The notes beneath the pieces are model-generated. The model saw nothing but the letters and a program-made list of their open reading frames with translations, searched no databases and was not told the DNA's origin. DNA of 64,000 nucleotides from Pascua guehoae (taxonomy: Eukaryota > Basidiomycota > Tremellomycetes > Trichosporonales > Trichosporonaceae). Below, piece after piece: positions 50,123 through 62,334 of the stretch. The position numbers and the translations under genes are program-made. Each line of letters begins with the position of its first letter. Position 1 is the first letter of the stretch. The DNA lies in NCBI GenBank assembly GCA_001600415.1, contig BCJX01000004.1, forward strand, positions 1,327,300 through 1,391,299, read 5' to 3'.

Positions 50123-53100
50123 GCCGTGTCGGCAGTGGATGTCAAGGACGTCGCGGACGTCGCGGACATGTGGATGTTGCGAGTTTGTGGATGTTGCGGA
50201 CGTTTCGGACGTCACGGACCTTCCGACCGTCCAGCCGGGCAAGGCGACGGCAAGTGCAGTTTGCTACAGGAAAACATCGACCACGAAGGCATGGGGTTCA
50301 TCGTAGAGCGCACATGCAGCCGAGAGGTACCATTAGCCACCCCAACCCTGCCACCCCGTCCGCCACCCACGCAAGCGTTACTTGCTCACCTACGCTGACA
50401 GGCTTACCTCCCGGGTCGTCCCGGTCTCTTCCACGCCACACACGATACCGAGCGAGAAGCGACGGGCGTGCTCGCCCAACGACGATAAACTGTGCAGTGG
50501 CCAGCCGTGCCGCAGTCTCTGGACAACCGGCGACGAGTCTGGCCCCGTCCCAGCGTCTACGCGCTCGATAGCGGTGCACGTTTATCCCCTCATACCCCAA
50601 TGTAGCGGACGTTCCGAGTTAATTTTCTCGATCACGGGGGCGCGACGACGCCACGAGCGCCACATGCCTACTTCCCAGGAATCCTCCGTACCTCCGTGCC
50701 GATTCCATGGAACCGTCCCTGCCTCAGACATGCCTCACCCAGCGGTTTGCAGACGCCCCTTCCATCCGTGTACACGCCGCAGCCAGACAAAAATATTTTC
50801 CATGCCGCAGTGTCTTGCACCGCAGGCTGGCAGTGTTGTCTGCATGCCTTGCACACGCAGAGCGGTGCTAGCGGTGCCGTGTCGTCCCGAACAATCACGA
50901 GCCGCGGGTGCACGCTGGTGACCCATGCCAGAGCACCAACACGCCCCGCCACACGGCACTGTGCACCCAGGGCCGACGCTGCTCTCGCCCGACTCGTCTC
51001 TCGCCCGACTCGTCTCTCCATTCCACGAGCCCCCACCCCACTGTGCGCCAAGCGTCCTCCCTGATCGCCATATGCCACATACCACATGCCATATTTGCCA
51101 TATTTGCCAAAACTGCCCCGCACCATGTGTCCCATTCTTCCGGGACGAGTACGGCTGTACTCTACCCCTCCAGTCACCGATCACGCCTGTCCTTGTCCTC
51201 GCCCTGCCACACAACGCGCAAATGCCAACCAAGGGCACGTCCCTCCCTCCCTCCCTCCCCGGCCCTTCCAGTCCACAAATCTCCGATCCCGTCTCCGCTC
51301 AGTCTCAGTCCGCACACCACAGCATGATGTCATCTCGTTTACCTACACCATCGGCTATTCTCTGGGCGCAGTGTATGTGTGCGTGTGTGCGCGCATTATC
51401 CCAGGGTGGGACGACACCGCCACCCGGCAACGCACGCAGTTAGTCATCGCCGTTGACTCACCCCATTCGCACACTATTCCCTCACTTTGATACAAAAGCA
51501 CACCATTCCGTACCGTACCGTACACTGTCTGTCCGCCCGGAGCCCGGGGCGTACCCGCACCCGTACCCGTGACCACCGCGTCCTCTTTCCCCACGACTAT
51601 TTCCCGAGCGTGTGCGCCTGCATGGGACAGTGAGCGTATTCTATTTGCGTTCCCCGCGCCACGCCGGCCGCGCACCGCCATCCTATTGCACCTGGACGGG
51701 TCTATTCCACCCGTTGGGGTATAGCCACGGCCTCGTAGGTCGTTGGCGAAATGCGAGCGGGCTCGGTCTGCCGGATCAGTTGTGTCCAAGCCCCCCCCCC
51801 GGGGTCCGGTTGGTGCAGTCTGAAACATACGCCCACTGGATTCAGGCTCGAGCCCGCATGCGGGGATTTTCTTTGCCACCGTTTTACCCCCCACTCCAAC
51901 TCGGCTCGTCACATTCATCTCGAGGCTGGCACGTTGGGCAAAACACACTTGGGGCCGACTCGCTGTGCTTTTCCTGCTATGTTGCGGCCAAGGGAGGGGG
52001 GGCACAGAGCACGTCAAAAGGACCATGGCCGCAGGGATGGCGTCGCGGCTCTGAGCTGCTACTGAACCGAGCGTTCGGCTGCGCGACAAATCTCCCCGCA
52101 CGCCACTCACGGTCCTTTTTGACATGCGCTCGCTGTCCGCGGAGAAAGGCGCGGTCCTTTGTCTCCTTGGCATTTTTTTTTCTTGGGGCTCATAGTGCGT
52201 CGCCGGAGAGCAAGCTACGTGGCCGCCTGTTGGCCAATTTGTCCGCATTTCATGGATGCTTCTTTCAGTCTGTGTCCAGTGGCGTGTTCTGAGGCGTCCG
52301 TTGGCTGGCGGGGGTATCCCGTCGTTCTCGGCTCTTGATCAATGGATCGGTAGTCCAGCTGTCGTGATCACCGAGATTATGAAATGCTTCGGGGGAGCTG
52401 TCGACGAGCAGGGCTCTTGCACTCGTAAATTTTAAAATGATCCCCCAATCAGCAAAAGATACGCCAGCTCGAGCTCTCTGTGGATGCCCTCGGTTGAGTA
52501 TTCTGCAATAATATTAGCATGTCCTAGACATCTTCCCAAAGTCCATTTTCGCAGCCTCCCCCGCTCCCTGACACTTTAGGGACGCGAGGAATTTTGCACC
52601 CACCTTGTTCCTTGCTCACCACGCGGGTTGCTTCCTGTGGCGTGCTGCGTGCAGTTTTGCTGCGAAAAACATGAGTAACGATCATTTGTGTCACTGCTTG
52701 ATCCTGCAGCTCCGCCGAGCACGCACTGCCTTGATGGCAAGGTTCGGCGACGACAAGCACGGTCTGCTCAGAGGGTTCACAAACGACGGGCGCGACCTGC
52801 TCTTCTGCGTGGTGTTACAGAGCTGCTTAAAGCGTTCCATTGTTGATCCCAGCCCCAATCCCAGGCCCTTATCCCACCCCTAGAATTAATTCTGCTGGAT
52901 GGGGTCTGTGTACGCAGCTTAGAACCGTGAACTGAAGCTGGCCCTTGCCTCTGCTTTGCCTAAAGTCGAGGGTGTAGAGTTACCCCAGCTGCATCCTGCT
53001 GGCAAATGTGTACCCCTGCTACAGGATCTGACAGACGGCTTGCAATGCAGGGAATGCCGAGGCATGCGGTTCTCCACCTCTGCTGGGATTAGGCGCTTGG

Positions 53101-53866
53101 AGCGAGACGCGTCACCCTCTGCCCCTCACGAGCCTTTTTGTCGAGTTTGTACATTTTGCTAGACACGTCGCTCGCATTTCCAGATTCACTGGACAGCAGA
53201 AAAAGACGTGGCACAAGTTCTGGGGCTCGACGAGGCGTCCAGGACTCGTGGGAGGTACATTGGAAAATGACTGTAGCAAAAGACAGCTCCCCACAAGGCT
53301 AGCATTCCCACAAGGCCAGCAGAGACTTGGTGGCCGCCGACTTATCCCGTCACCCACAGCTTCAACATCCTAGATCATTCGAAGAAAGGGAGGGGTCACA
53401 GTTTCAAGCGGACGTGTTCGTCCATCGCGCTTTTCCTCGTCCTTGTGAAATGTTTTATACATTCCCCAGGTTGGTCAGAGCTCCTCTCGTCCTTGTGAAT
53501 TTTTGTGCATTCCGCAGGTGGATCAGAGATCAAAGAAATGAGCAATGGGAAGCTCAACCAAAAGGGAAAACAGCACATCAGATCCGTGCACGAGCCTTCT
53601 CGACTTGCGTGATCTTTGCCCAGTTTGGAACGCCGCGCACGTCATTCGTAATAACGTGCTTCATTGCCAAATGTATCAATACGTCGGCGATTATTGCGTA
53701 GCGGCTGAGCTGCAGAGCTGTTGGCTAATGCACACCGCATCGGGGTCCGCGGCCAATTGACAAGTCGAGGTCTGCTTGAAAGTTGGACATCCTGCATTCG
53801 CCCTCTCTCGTCCCATTATTATGATCCACAGACGCCTGCTGTTCCCGCCTCAAATTAGAGCTGCAC
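50123..53866. other. 3.7-kb gene-free region
   Basis: No exon set I can defend. 50130-50220 repeats GGACGTCGCGGACGT-like units. 51500-51530 has an ACCGTACCGTACCGTAC run. 52008-52122 holds an imperfect inverted repeat (GTCAAAAGGACC against GGTCCTTTTTGAC). 53435-53530 is a roughly 48-bp direct repeat (CGTCCTTGTGAA ... CATTCC.CAGG). GC falls to about 50% after 52300. Confidence 0.5.
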
Positions 53867-55846
53867 CTATGTTCTGCTGCCCATTCTCACTCTTCTGAAC
53901 GCCGTGAGCACGTTCGAAAACGGCACGGAAGGACGTCGTTGGTGTCTTTGGTGGCGTTGCTTATCGCGCTCGACATGGGCGAGCGTCTCATTGCGGGCCT
54001 GGTCGATACGTGCCAAAATGTCCTCGCTAGTCAGATTCTCGATGTCCACGGTAGGAGGTTCCGCATCATCGTCGCTGCCATCGTTAGCGGCCGAGCAATG
54101 CAACGCACCTACCAGACTTTCCAGCACCAAACTGCGCCCTCCGGCTCATCACAGGGCAGCCAGCTACTCTGATTGTAGCCGTTTGGCAGATAGTCTGTTG
54201 GTTTGTGGTCTCCGTGATAGCCGACGTATCTCCAGCTCTGATATTGTTAGCAGCGAAAGGGTATATCCACCAGACTCGGAAAGGCTTTCTGCGGTTCTGG
54301 ATCAGCCCATTACTCACTCCTATGAACCCCTTCATAGATCCGGCGCCACCCAGCTGGACTGCTTGAATTGCGATGTTGGCGAAACGGTTATCGAGGCTAT
54401 CAGTAGCCAGATTCCACCGTAGCTCGGGAGGAGAGTCATTTGTCAAGTGAACGACACCGTATACGAAGACGGATTGGTCCTGCGTGGTGTTCACTGTCCC
54501 GTGAAAGTAGACTGGCGGAAGAAGATTCTGGAATTCGGATAGGCGCAGGTCGGGCAATTGGTCCCAGAGGTAATCTCCACTTTCACCATATCTCGACGCG
54601 TAGGAAGCGACGACCTGGTCTTCATCGGGGCAGGCCACCAAGTGGAAAGGCCCAGGTACTGTTTGGGGAATGAGTTGAGGATCGCAGGGCTCACTGTCCG
54701 AGAACTGAAGCACAGACAAGCCGCACCAGTGGCCTCCAACTCCAGCCCAGTCCCAGACGTGGTCCAAAGGCAAGGTGGTTGGCCGCGACAGGCCAAGGAT
54801 GCCAGTACCACGGAGGGCCTCGAGGCCGCCACGGACCGAGTCGCTAGCGAGTGATCGATACGCCGTATTTCCGTCATCTTCCAAGACGTCGGCTATGTAT
54901 CAGCAAAATGGAAAAAGAAGAACGAAGCCCGACCCCCGGCGGCCTTGCCGACTAACCCAGTCTGAGAGCCCGAACGGCAACCGCCGACCACTGCGTCGTG
55001 TCGCTCCATGCAACCACCTCACGCTCAGAGTATTGCCATTCCGTTGTACTTCGGAATGGCTTTTGAGCAAGTTTGCAAGCACAGGGATCGGGCTGCAGCG
55101 CCTTAATATGGCTGAGGAGTGCTCCCAAGTGATCAACCACTTGGCTGTTTCGAGACAGGTCGGCGTGGCGGCACATGTAAGGGAAGGTGTACGAAGACGC
55201 CCAGTCCTCGAGGATGCGGATGTTGGCAGATGGTGTTCCCACTGCTGGCAGGTCCAAAATGAGTTCTAATGCTGCTGCAGTGACGCGGGGAGTCCAATCG
55301 CGCTGCCAGGGTTTATTTCAGCACAGAAGAACGTGCGTGCTTGAGAGACTCACAACATTCCATTCCTCGTCAGGGAACATGTGCAGCTTTGTGTCGTTAA
55401 ATGAGCGTCTGCTTGAAGACCCTACGGTCTCTCGTAGATAGCTCGACACTGCTGCCCTTTCTATAACGCGCTGCTTCCAGTCGTACGATGGCCGTGGTGT
55501 AAGAAAGGCGGATGCTTTGCGAGGATCATCGTACTTGATGAGGTGCATCTCTTGCCAGACGAGCTCGTCCTCCTGGATGGTCAGGGGGACATAAACATTG
55601 TGGCTTACAAAGACGATATGGTAAAGCGCCCGACATGCCAACCCAGCGTTTCCGAGTGATGGGAGGTCATCAACAAATGCCAGCACGAGGACCAAGAGCT
55701 GAGCCGTAAGCAAATCGTTTGCATTGCATTGGGAAGTGAAGCCGCCCTACCTCTGATGGAAGTTCCAACAGTCGAAATGGAGGTGAAGGCGCCTCTCGTG
55801 TAACGTCGCGTTGAGCGTCCTTGCCTGTTACAGCTGGGTTCGTCAT
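53867..55846 (-). CDS. F-box-like protein, lineage-specific
   Basis: Six exons (55846-55751, 55698-55354, 55302-54957, 54892-54318, 54237-54113, 54074-53867) join in phase to about 564 residues. Residues 23-62 look like an F-box (FRLLELPSELLVLVLAFVDD, LPSLGNAGLACRALYHIVF), which normally binds Skp1 and brings substrates to an SCF ubiquitin ligase. The middle region contains RDWTPRVTAAALELILDLPA and TFPYMCRHADLSRN. A Trp/Gly/Asp-rich part follows: LDHVWDWAGVGGHWCG, VYFHGTVNTTQDQSV, then SWRYVGYHGDHKPTDYLPNG and GAVWCWKV. The C-terminus is helical and basic (NLTSEDILARIDQARNETLA, HVERDKQRHQRHQRRPSVPF). Choosing ATG 55846 rather than upstream ATGs is what makes exon 1 join exon 2 in frame. Intron 5 is only 38 nt. 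Substrate recognition cannot be inferred. Codons are less GC-biased than in housekeeping neighbours. Confidence 0.75.
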
Positions 55847-56328
55847 TCGAGGACATGCGCGAAGAATGCTTGCAAGTGGAAGTTGATGTCGAGATGGACG
55901 CGAGTGGGTGATGGATGAACCGCGTCACAGCAGGCGACGGATAAAGCTAAAGATCGCCAGCAATTAATGTTGTTGCGTCACTCTGGGCACGTGATCCCGA
56001 TGCTGTGCAGCATGTGCAGCATGTGCTGTTTCCTGTCACTTGCAAACCTGCCCCTTTTCTCCTACCGGTATTTGCCCGTCATCTCCTACCCCTTCTTGAC
56101 TTGCAATTGCCTGTCACATCTACGTTGCATGCATCTTGGTGTTATCCTCGTTGCATCATCCCTTACATGAAACAAACAAGCTCATGACGCTTCGCCCTAC
56201 CACCCGCACGTTTAACCAGTTCGTGTTTCAACGCAAGAGCGCTGCTAACTCCGGTATATGTATGTACGTCGAAGACGCTCAATTTACCCTTGCTCTCTTC
56301 ATCTAGTGCACCTTGCCACTCACTCGCA
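55847..56328. promoter_or_regulatory. divergent promoter region, F-box gene and aspartic protease
   Basis: Head-to-head intergenic region of about 480 bp, AT-richer than average. TGTGCAGCATGTGCAGCATG repeats lie near 56002-56025. No exon is seen. Confidence 0.4.
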
Positions 56329-57831
56329 ATGGTACATCACGCCTTTGCCATCTGGGCACTGGTGGCTGCGACAGGCGCCATCTCGCTCCCACTTTCAACC
56401 GATTACAATACCATCAACAACGGGGTCGACCCAACCACACTCCCACTCCAGAAGCGCTCTGGGGGCCAATCTAGGGCATCCTCAATTACTATCCCGTAAG
56501 TCGGGTGCTCGGACAGGCTGAATTGGATGGATGGATGGAAGGATGCATGCATGCATGCATGGCTGACTGAGCGCACAGTATCCAGTACCAAAGATCCACG
56601 GTAGCAGAGATATTCACCATCCAAATGCAAGTAGGAGGGACACCGTACAGTCTCCAGCTCGATACTGGATCGTCGGACTCGTTTCTTTACGACATCGACC
56701 TGTCCGCGCCTACGTACTCCAAACACGACCAGATGTTCAACTCCGAACACGACAGTTACAAGACAAATAGCAAAGAGGGGACGATTTCCTTTGTGGACGG
56801 CACGGGGGTCAAGGGTACATGGGCCACAGACACATTCCAGGTCGGCGACGAGACCGGGTTGACTGTGCCCGAGATGTCTTTCCGTGAGTGATCGGTCATG
56901 AAGCTCACGCTCATTGAACCAGTCCATGCCAAGTCTGGTAGCATCACGTACAAAGAACCGACGGCTGGCCTTTTGGGTTTCGCATGGCCCGAGAACAAGG
57001 AGCGTGCAAGGGCACCGTTTTGGCACCAAGCGCTCGAAACAGGGGCGAGAACATTTGGCGTGCATCTCGCCGATAGCGGTGGGCAGATGACCCTTGGGTA
57101 CGTCAAGCCTTGCCTTGGGATAGGCACTGATACTCGCAGCGGCTACAATGCGGCCTGCATTGAGGGAGGCGATACGAGCAACATACCATACATTCCCCTT
57201 GTAAAGAGGCGTACAAACCACTCCCCCGTGGTTCCCGTGCAAGCTTGGTGGGATGTTGGCCTGGAGGGAGCCAAAGTTGGGGACACTACGCTGGCCGTCA
57301 AAGGGCGAGCCACGATCGACACTGGCGCAACAGGGATATCAGGGCCGTCCAAGGCCGTGGCCAAATTCTACAAAACATTCTTTCCTCAAGCCGTCCTTGT
57401 CCAAACAAAAAGCAGCGAGCAATATAAGATGGATTGCGCTCTCGTTCCCGAAGCCCAACCCGTCGAGTGGACCTTTGGAAATGGCACTTGGTTTCCCATG
57501 AACCGGTATAAGTTTTGGCGGAAAGGAAGAGGGGGCCTCTGCTACGGAGCACTCAAGCCGGGGGTCATGGACCAGAGGTAAGACCGCCACTGACTCTGGC
57601 ATCGGCTGACTGTTCCAGCACCATCAAGAGCGCGGTCCTGACCAAGCTCTACAACCTTGCCTTTGGCGGAAGGTAAGACTTTACACCCCCATACCAGCAT
57701 TGTGGCTCTGACCATTCAGTGATGACTGGTTATTCGGCTCAGACTTTATGCGCAACTTTTATACCATCCACGAGGCCGACGCTTCTAGGATCGGCTTTGC
57801 CCCGCTCGCAACCGATAACACATGCGCATGA
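56329..57831 (+). CDS. secreted A1-family aspartic protease
   Basis: Six exons (56329-56495, 56579-56883, 56923-57097, 57140-57577, 57619-57672, 57720-57831) join in phase to about 416 residues. It is a pepsin-like extracellular endopeptidase. A signal peptide (MVHHAFAIWALVAATGAIS) and a short propeptide ending in a Lys-Arg site (TLPLQKR) precede the mature enzyme. The first catalytic motif is LQLDTGSSD with Asp84. The second is TIDTGATG with Asp276. A flap-like region (KTNSKEGTISFVDGTGVKGT) and GLLGFAW lie between them. DDWLFGSDFMRNFYTIH followed by GFAPLA is the usual A1 C-terminal strand pattern. Introns are very short (39-83 nt). It has no GPI-type tail, so it is probably released. Assignment is firm; substrate unknown. 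Confidence 0.9.
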
Positions 57832-59391
57832 GTCGCCCATCCAAGCTTCATAAACTTGTGTCGGGCCATGCCGTACGCTGCCTGCCGTCGATCGAAGTCG
57901 TGGTGGCCTCGGGATCTTATAGTTTGTTTTGCAAGAGATAGAATCAACTAGAGAACTATAGATGTGAGCCTTGGCGGCCAAGAGGCGCTCGCGTTTTCGT
58001 GCGACCTGTAGCGTCTCAAGTGGTATTGTGTGAGACTGACCCCAGCCCCAAATGGAGGACGTCTACAAATGTAGGCTGCGGAAATGTTAGGGTATGCTGT
58101 GGCGCGCGGTGCGGGGGTAAGCGGGCTGCCAGCCAGCTACTGTTCGAGGTAGATCTGGGCTGGCCTTGGAAGAAGGGGAATACCGCGCAACAGTACTGTG
58201 CTATGGTGACGTTGATTGAGTGCACACATCAACTGTGCCGACCAAGGCAAAGGCGCAGCAAGCGAAAAACCCGCGGAGGTGACTTGTGAAACAAAGCAAC
58301 AGTGATCGGACGCCCAGAGGGCACAGGGGCACGCTGGGCACGCACACCGACCGGGGACGCGCGGGGCTAGGCTAGGCGGTAACGAATGTGTTTGCGGGGA
58401 GGGCCGCAACCGTAGCCGCTGCGGCGCGCGGCTGTGGGTTGAGAGGGCCCCCCGCTTGCGCCGCTGGTCGGGAATGTTGTACTGTGCTGTGCTTGCTGTG
58501 CTATGCTGTGACTATTGGCAAGGCAAGGGGCAAATCCGACCAGTCTGAGTAACCCTTGTCGAGAAGCCGTTTCATCGTCAGACGAGCGTGTGCAAACAGC
58601 CTGTTCTAATCCCGACAACGGTAGGGGTAGCAGTGAGCAAGGATCAATGAGCAATAAGCCGCACTGAGACAGCATGCCACAATGCCGCCCTCTGCCCCCC
58701 CCCCCCTGCCCCCTTGTGCGCACACATTCTCCAGTGACGTTTGGAATGTTTGTTATGTCATGACGAGAATGTCCACAAACATGCCTGCCTCAACTCGCAC
58801 GTCGCATGTCGCAGCTTTGATGGGAAGAGGAGAAGAATAGTAGTTATTCATGTTGAACAATGTGGGTTGGTAGAGGCTGGCATGGATTGCAGCGCTTCGG
58901 GGTTCGGGAAATTATCGGCAAATAGAAGCTTAAAAAGGGCTAGGATGGCGGAACGGTCATGGCCGTCGAGCCGATGAGCAACCAACCAACCAGCCAACCA
59001 TTCATCCAGAGTCAACTAGTCAACTAGCTCCTCGTCCTCTTCTTGATCTTCCACCTTGCTCCTCTCGCTCCTCCTCTCACACACCACCACCCTCTGTCCA
59101 CCTATCGCTCCCATCTATCCCATCTCTCTCCTATCTCATATAGTTACTCTACGCTCTTATAAGGCGGCCGATCCACCACACCCCTTCCTCCACACGTACT
59201 CTACCTGCTCGCTCGCGGTCTCTGGCCTGTCGCCTGCTCGCCAGCCCGCTGCCTCGTGCAAACCTCACGCCGACCTCTTGCCTCGCTCACGTCTCGTGCA
59301 TACCACGCCAGGCCTACACGTCCTCTAGCGCGCTACTCCCCACCTCAACCCTGCGTGACTGCCCACAGCTCGTCGCCTCGCCTCGCCCACA
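57832..59391. other. intergenic, NIT3 upstream region
   Basis: 57832-58980 shows no supported exon. 58685-58710 is a C tract. From about 59030 to 59390 the plus strand is strongly C/T-rich (CTCCTCTCACACACCACCAC type), the NIT3 leader. Confidence 0.45.
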
Positions 59392-61683
59392 ATGTCCCTC
59401 ATCAACGCCAAACCATTCCGCCTGGCCCTCCTGCAGCTGTACGGCTTGAGCGCCAACAAGGCGTCCAACATTGCCGTCGCCCGCAAGGCCGTCGCGGCCG
59501 CCGCCGCATCGGTCCCCAAGCCCGACCTCGTCGTGCTTCCTGAAATCTGGAACTCGCCATACGCCGTCACCGCCTTTGCAGAGTACGCCGAGCGCGTCCC
59601 CGCAGTCAAGGACGGGGTTGAGGTGGCTGCCGCCGCCGACAAGAAGGAGGGAGAGAGCATCACCGCCCTCCGCGACATGGCCAAGGAGGCCGGCGTGTGG
59701 TTGATTGGCGGTGAGTCGAGTCGAGCCCGGACAGCACCACCCTGTGCAGAGCCGTCAACCTGCGCTGCGCTGCCCTATTCTGCCCTGCCGGACGCGCGCA
59801 GAGGGACAGACAGACGGTGGGGCTACACAAGCAATCCAGAGACTGGCGCTAGAGGGACTCGCGATCCCCCCAGGTCACTCGCGCCAGTCACGGGGCTCCA
59901 TCCGTCGGCAATGCCACTCACTCACTCGCTCACTCACTCATCCCATCCTGCCCTTCACCCCACCCTGTCGTCCCACACATCCAAACCCATGACACAACAC
60001 CACACACGCTCTCCTGTCACCTGACGCGTCATGGCGCCATACTGACTACCCAGGCTCCATCCCCGAGCGCGAGGACGGCACAGACAACATCTACAACACG
60101 TCCACGGTCTACGACCCAAATGGTGAGCTTGCTGGACTGTGTACCGTTAGCTCACACCTCAGGAAGGATGGTCGCCAAACACCGCAAGGTGCACCTCTTC
60201 GACATTGACATTCCCGGGCGGCAAACATTCAAGGTTGGTACAATTGGAAGCGATAGTATCGGCCGCGGCGATGAGGAGCTGCACCGGTCGCGGATACCCG
60301 CGCCACCCGCAAGGCTAGCTCGGCGTCGGACATGTCGGGGGTGCGCGCGCGTCGATGGGCGGAAGATGGGCGGAAGTGGGCAGAAGCGGGGCGGAGCAAG
60401 GGGCGTTGTGGGCCGCCATCCAGATCCGCAGTCTGCGCTATTTCCTGTGCGCGAGTGTTTCCCGCCACGTCGGAAGGAAAGGAAGGACCAAGCGATCCGG
60501 CGAATGCCCGGCGGGGGTGGAGGGGGAAGGGGCGCATCATGCAGGCGTTGCTTGGCGTGCCGCGCGACGACGCGCACTTTGGGGATCCGCGGATCGCTGT
60601 CCCTCGCTGTCCTCCGTCGGCGCACACGGTGCGACGGAGCCGAGCATGCCGAGCTGCGGCGCTGCGGGCTCGTCCCGGCGTATCCGCCGGATGTGGGGCA
60701 CATGCCGGGGCACACCACCGAGCCCAGTTCTAGACCATACAATGGCCCGATCGCAAGAGTAGAGACTAATGTATACAGGAATCCGACTCGCTCTCGCCGG
60801 GCACATGGCTCACGTCGTTTGAGGCGCCGTTTGGCAAGGTTGGCCTTGGCATCTGCTACGACATTGTGAGTGCACCTAGGGTGCTCGAATGGGCCATCCC
60901 CCTCGAGCATCTCTGCTCTCGACACTTGTTTGACCCCCGCGCCACTCGGCGTGCACACCATAGTACAGATGTGCTGACTCATCAGCGCTTCCCCGAGATG
61001 GCCATGATCGCCGCGCGCGAAGGTGAGTCGATGTCGATGTCGAGTGGCACTGCGTTGGCCGTCACATGCCTGCCCTCCAGGGCGACAGCCGAAGCGCAAC
61101 CAGATGACCCTCCTTTGGGCCGAAACCTGCTCCACGGCTCTGCTCACACACAGGCTGCGTCGCCATGATCTACCCCGCGGCGTTCAACACGACCACCGGC
61201 CCAATGCACTGGACCCTCCTGCAGCGTTCTCGGTGGGTCTGAAGCAAAACCGTTGCCAACAAGCTAACCCGCAGTGCCAACGACAACCAAATCTACGTGG
61301 CCATGTGCTCGCCTGCACGCCACCCGGATGCGGCTTACCAAGCCGTGAGTACCTTGACAACCCGCACGTTCATTGCTCTGACCCAGCAGTACGGCCACTC
61401 GTCGGTCGTCGACCCACTCGGCAACGTTGTCGCCGAGGCAGACGAGAAGGAGGCGGTCGTGTACGCCGACATTGGTGAGTCTGGCACCCCTGCTGGGATT
61501 GCCCCCGCTCGGATCCGTGATTGCCACTCCACTGTGGAGCACAGTCGCTACCATTGTATCCCGGCTCCACGTCCCATGCTGACGCGCGCAGACACCGAGA
61601 TGCTCGCGACGACGCGCCGGAACCTGCCGGTGACGATCCAGCGGCGGTTTGACGTGTACCCAGATGTGGCTGGTAGCAAGTAG
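59392..61683 (+). CDS. NIT3: omega-amidase / nitrilase NIT3
   Basis: Nine exons (59392-59710, 60054-60122, 60163-60233, 60779-60865, 60986-61022, 61154-61232, 61275-61344, 61390-61474, 61592-61683) join in phase to about 302 residues. It is a carbon-nitrogen hydrolase that deamidates alpha-ketoglutaramate and related omega-amides to keto acids. The catalytic triad is visible: Glu51 in VVLPEIWNSPY, Lys138 in KHRKVHLFDIDIPG and Cys179 in VGLGICYDIRFPE. GGSIPERE, IYPAAFNTTTGPMHW, TLLQRSRANDNQIYV, SPARHPDAAYQA and GHSSVVDPLGNVV match the Nit2/Nit3 branch closely. No targeting peptide is apparent. Intron 3 (545 nt) is far longer than the others (about 40-130 nt, apart from intron 1 of 343 nt). Confidence 0.94.
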
Positions 61684-62334
61684 GCAGATGGTCGGCGCTG
61701 GCGCTGGTCTTTGCTCGGGTCTTTGCTCCGCTCTCGGCTGTGTGTGTTTCGACTATCCTCCATCCGTGTATGCTGTTGGCAGTGTCTAATTTTTCAATAC
61801 CGTATGCAAGAATCAGCACAGTATGGAATGGAGAGAGCGTGGAGGTGCATGTGCATGTGGCTGCGGTTGGTAATGTTGGCACGGTATCGCTGATGCTTGC
61901 ACTACAGTACTGTACATGCAGGTTGAGTCCACTTCGAGTCTGCATCGAGTGCTCTTCGAGTACAGTATGGGCGTCGTCGGTTCTGGCGGGTGCCAGTGCC
62001 ACATGGGAAAAAGACCGCGGACAAAGTGGATGGCGGATTTTGCCATTTGCCACCGGCCCTGGCCGCCTTAGCTAGCGTAGCTGGGTGGGGACTGTTAACT
62101 GGCCTGCAGCGCCTGCAGCCTGACTGCACCAGCCAGGGGCCAGGGCGGACCCGAGTTGGCAGGTCGCGCTGGCTGGACGGACGCATGCACGCTGCACGCA
62201 CGCAGCAGCATCAGTTTATTATCTTTGATCAACCCAGCAGGCCAGCAGGCAGCATCTACCAACAAGTACAAAAGCCGCAACACACCGCGGCCACCTCTCC
62301 TTTTCCACCCCTTTAAAAAACACTCACGCCCACC
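61684..62334. promoter_or_regulatory. intergenic region upstream of eRF1
   Basis: Contains ACAGTACTGTACATG near 61908 and GTACAGTA near 61962. A pyrimidine-rich leader and CTTTAAAAAAC lie just before the start codon. No exon is seen. Confidence 0.4.

Noticed and set aside
51355..52248. 297-residue minus-strand ORF
   Set aside because: No recognisable motif, mixed low-complexity composition, no promoter-like leader or introns. Chance in GC-rich DNA is more likely.
55751..55928. Upstream starts (55928 or 55856) for the F-box gene
   Set aside because: Both put exon 1 out of phase with exon 2. The ATG at 55846 joins in phase and completes the F-box LELPSELL motif.
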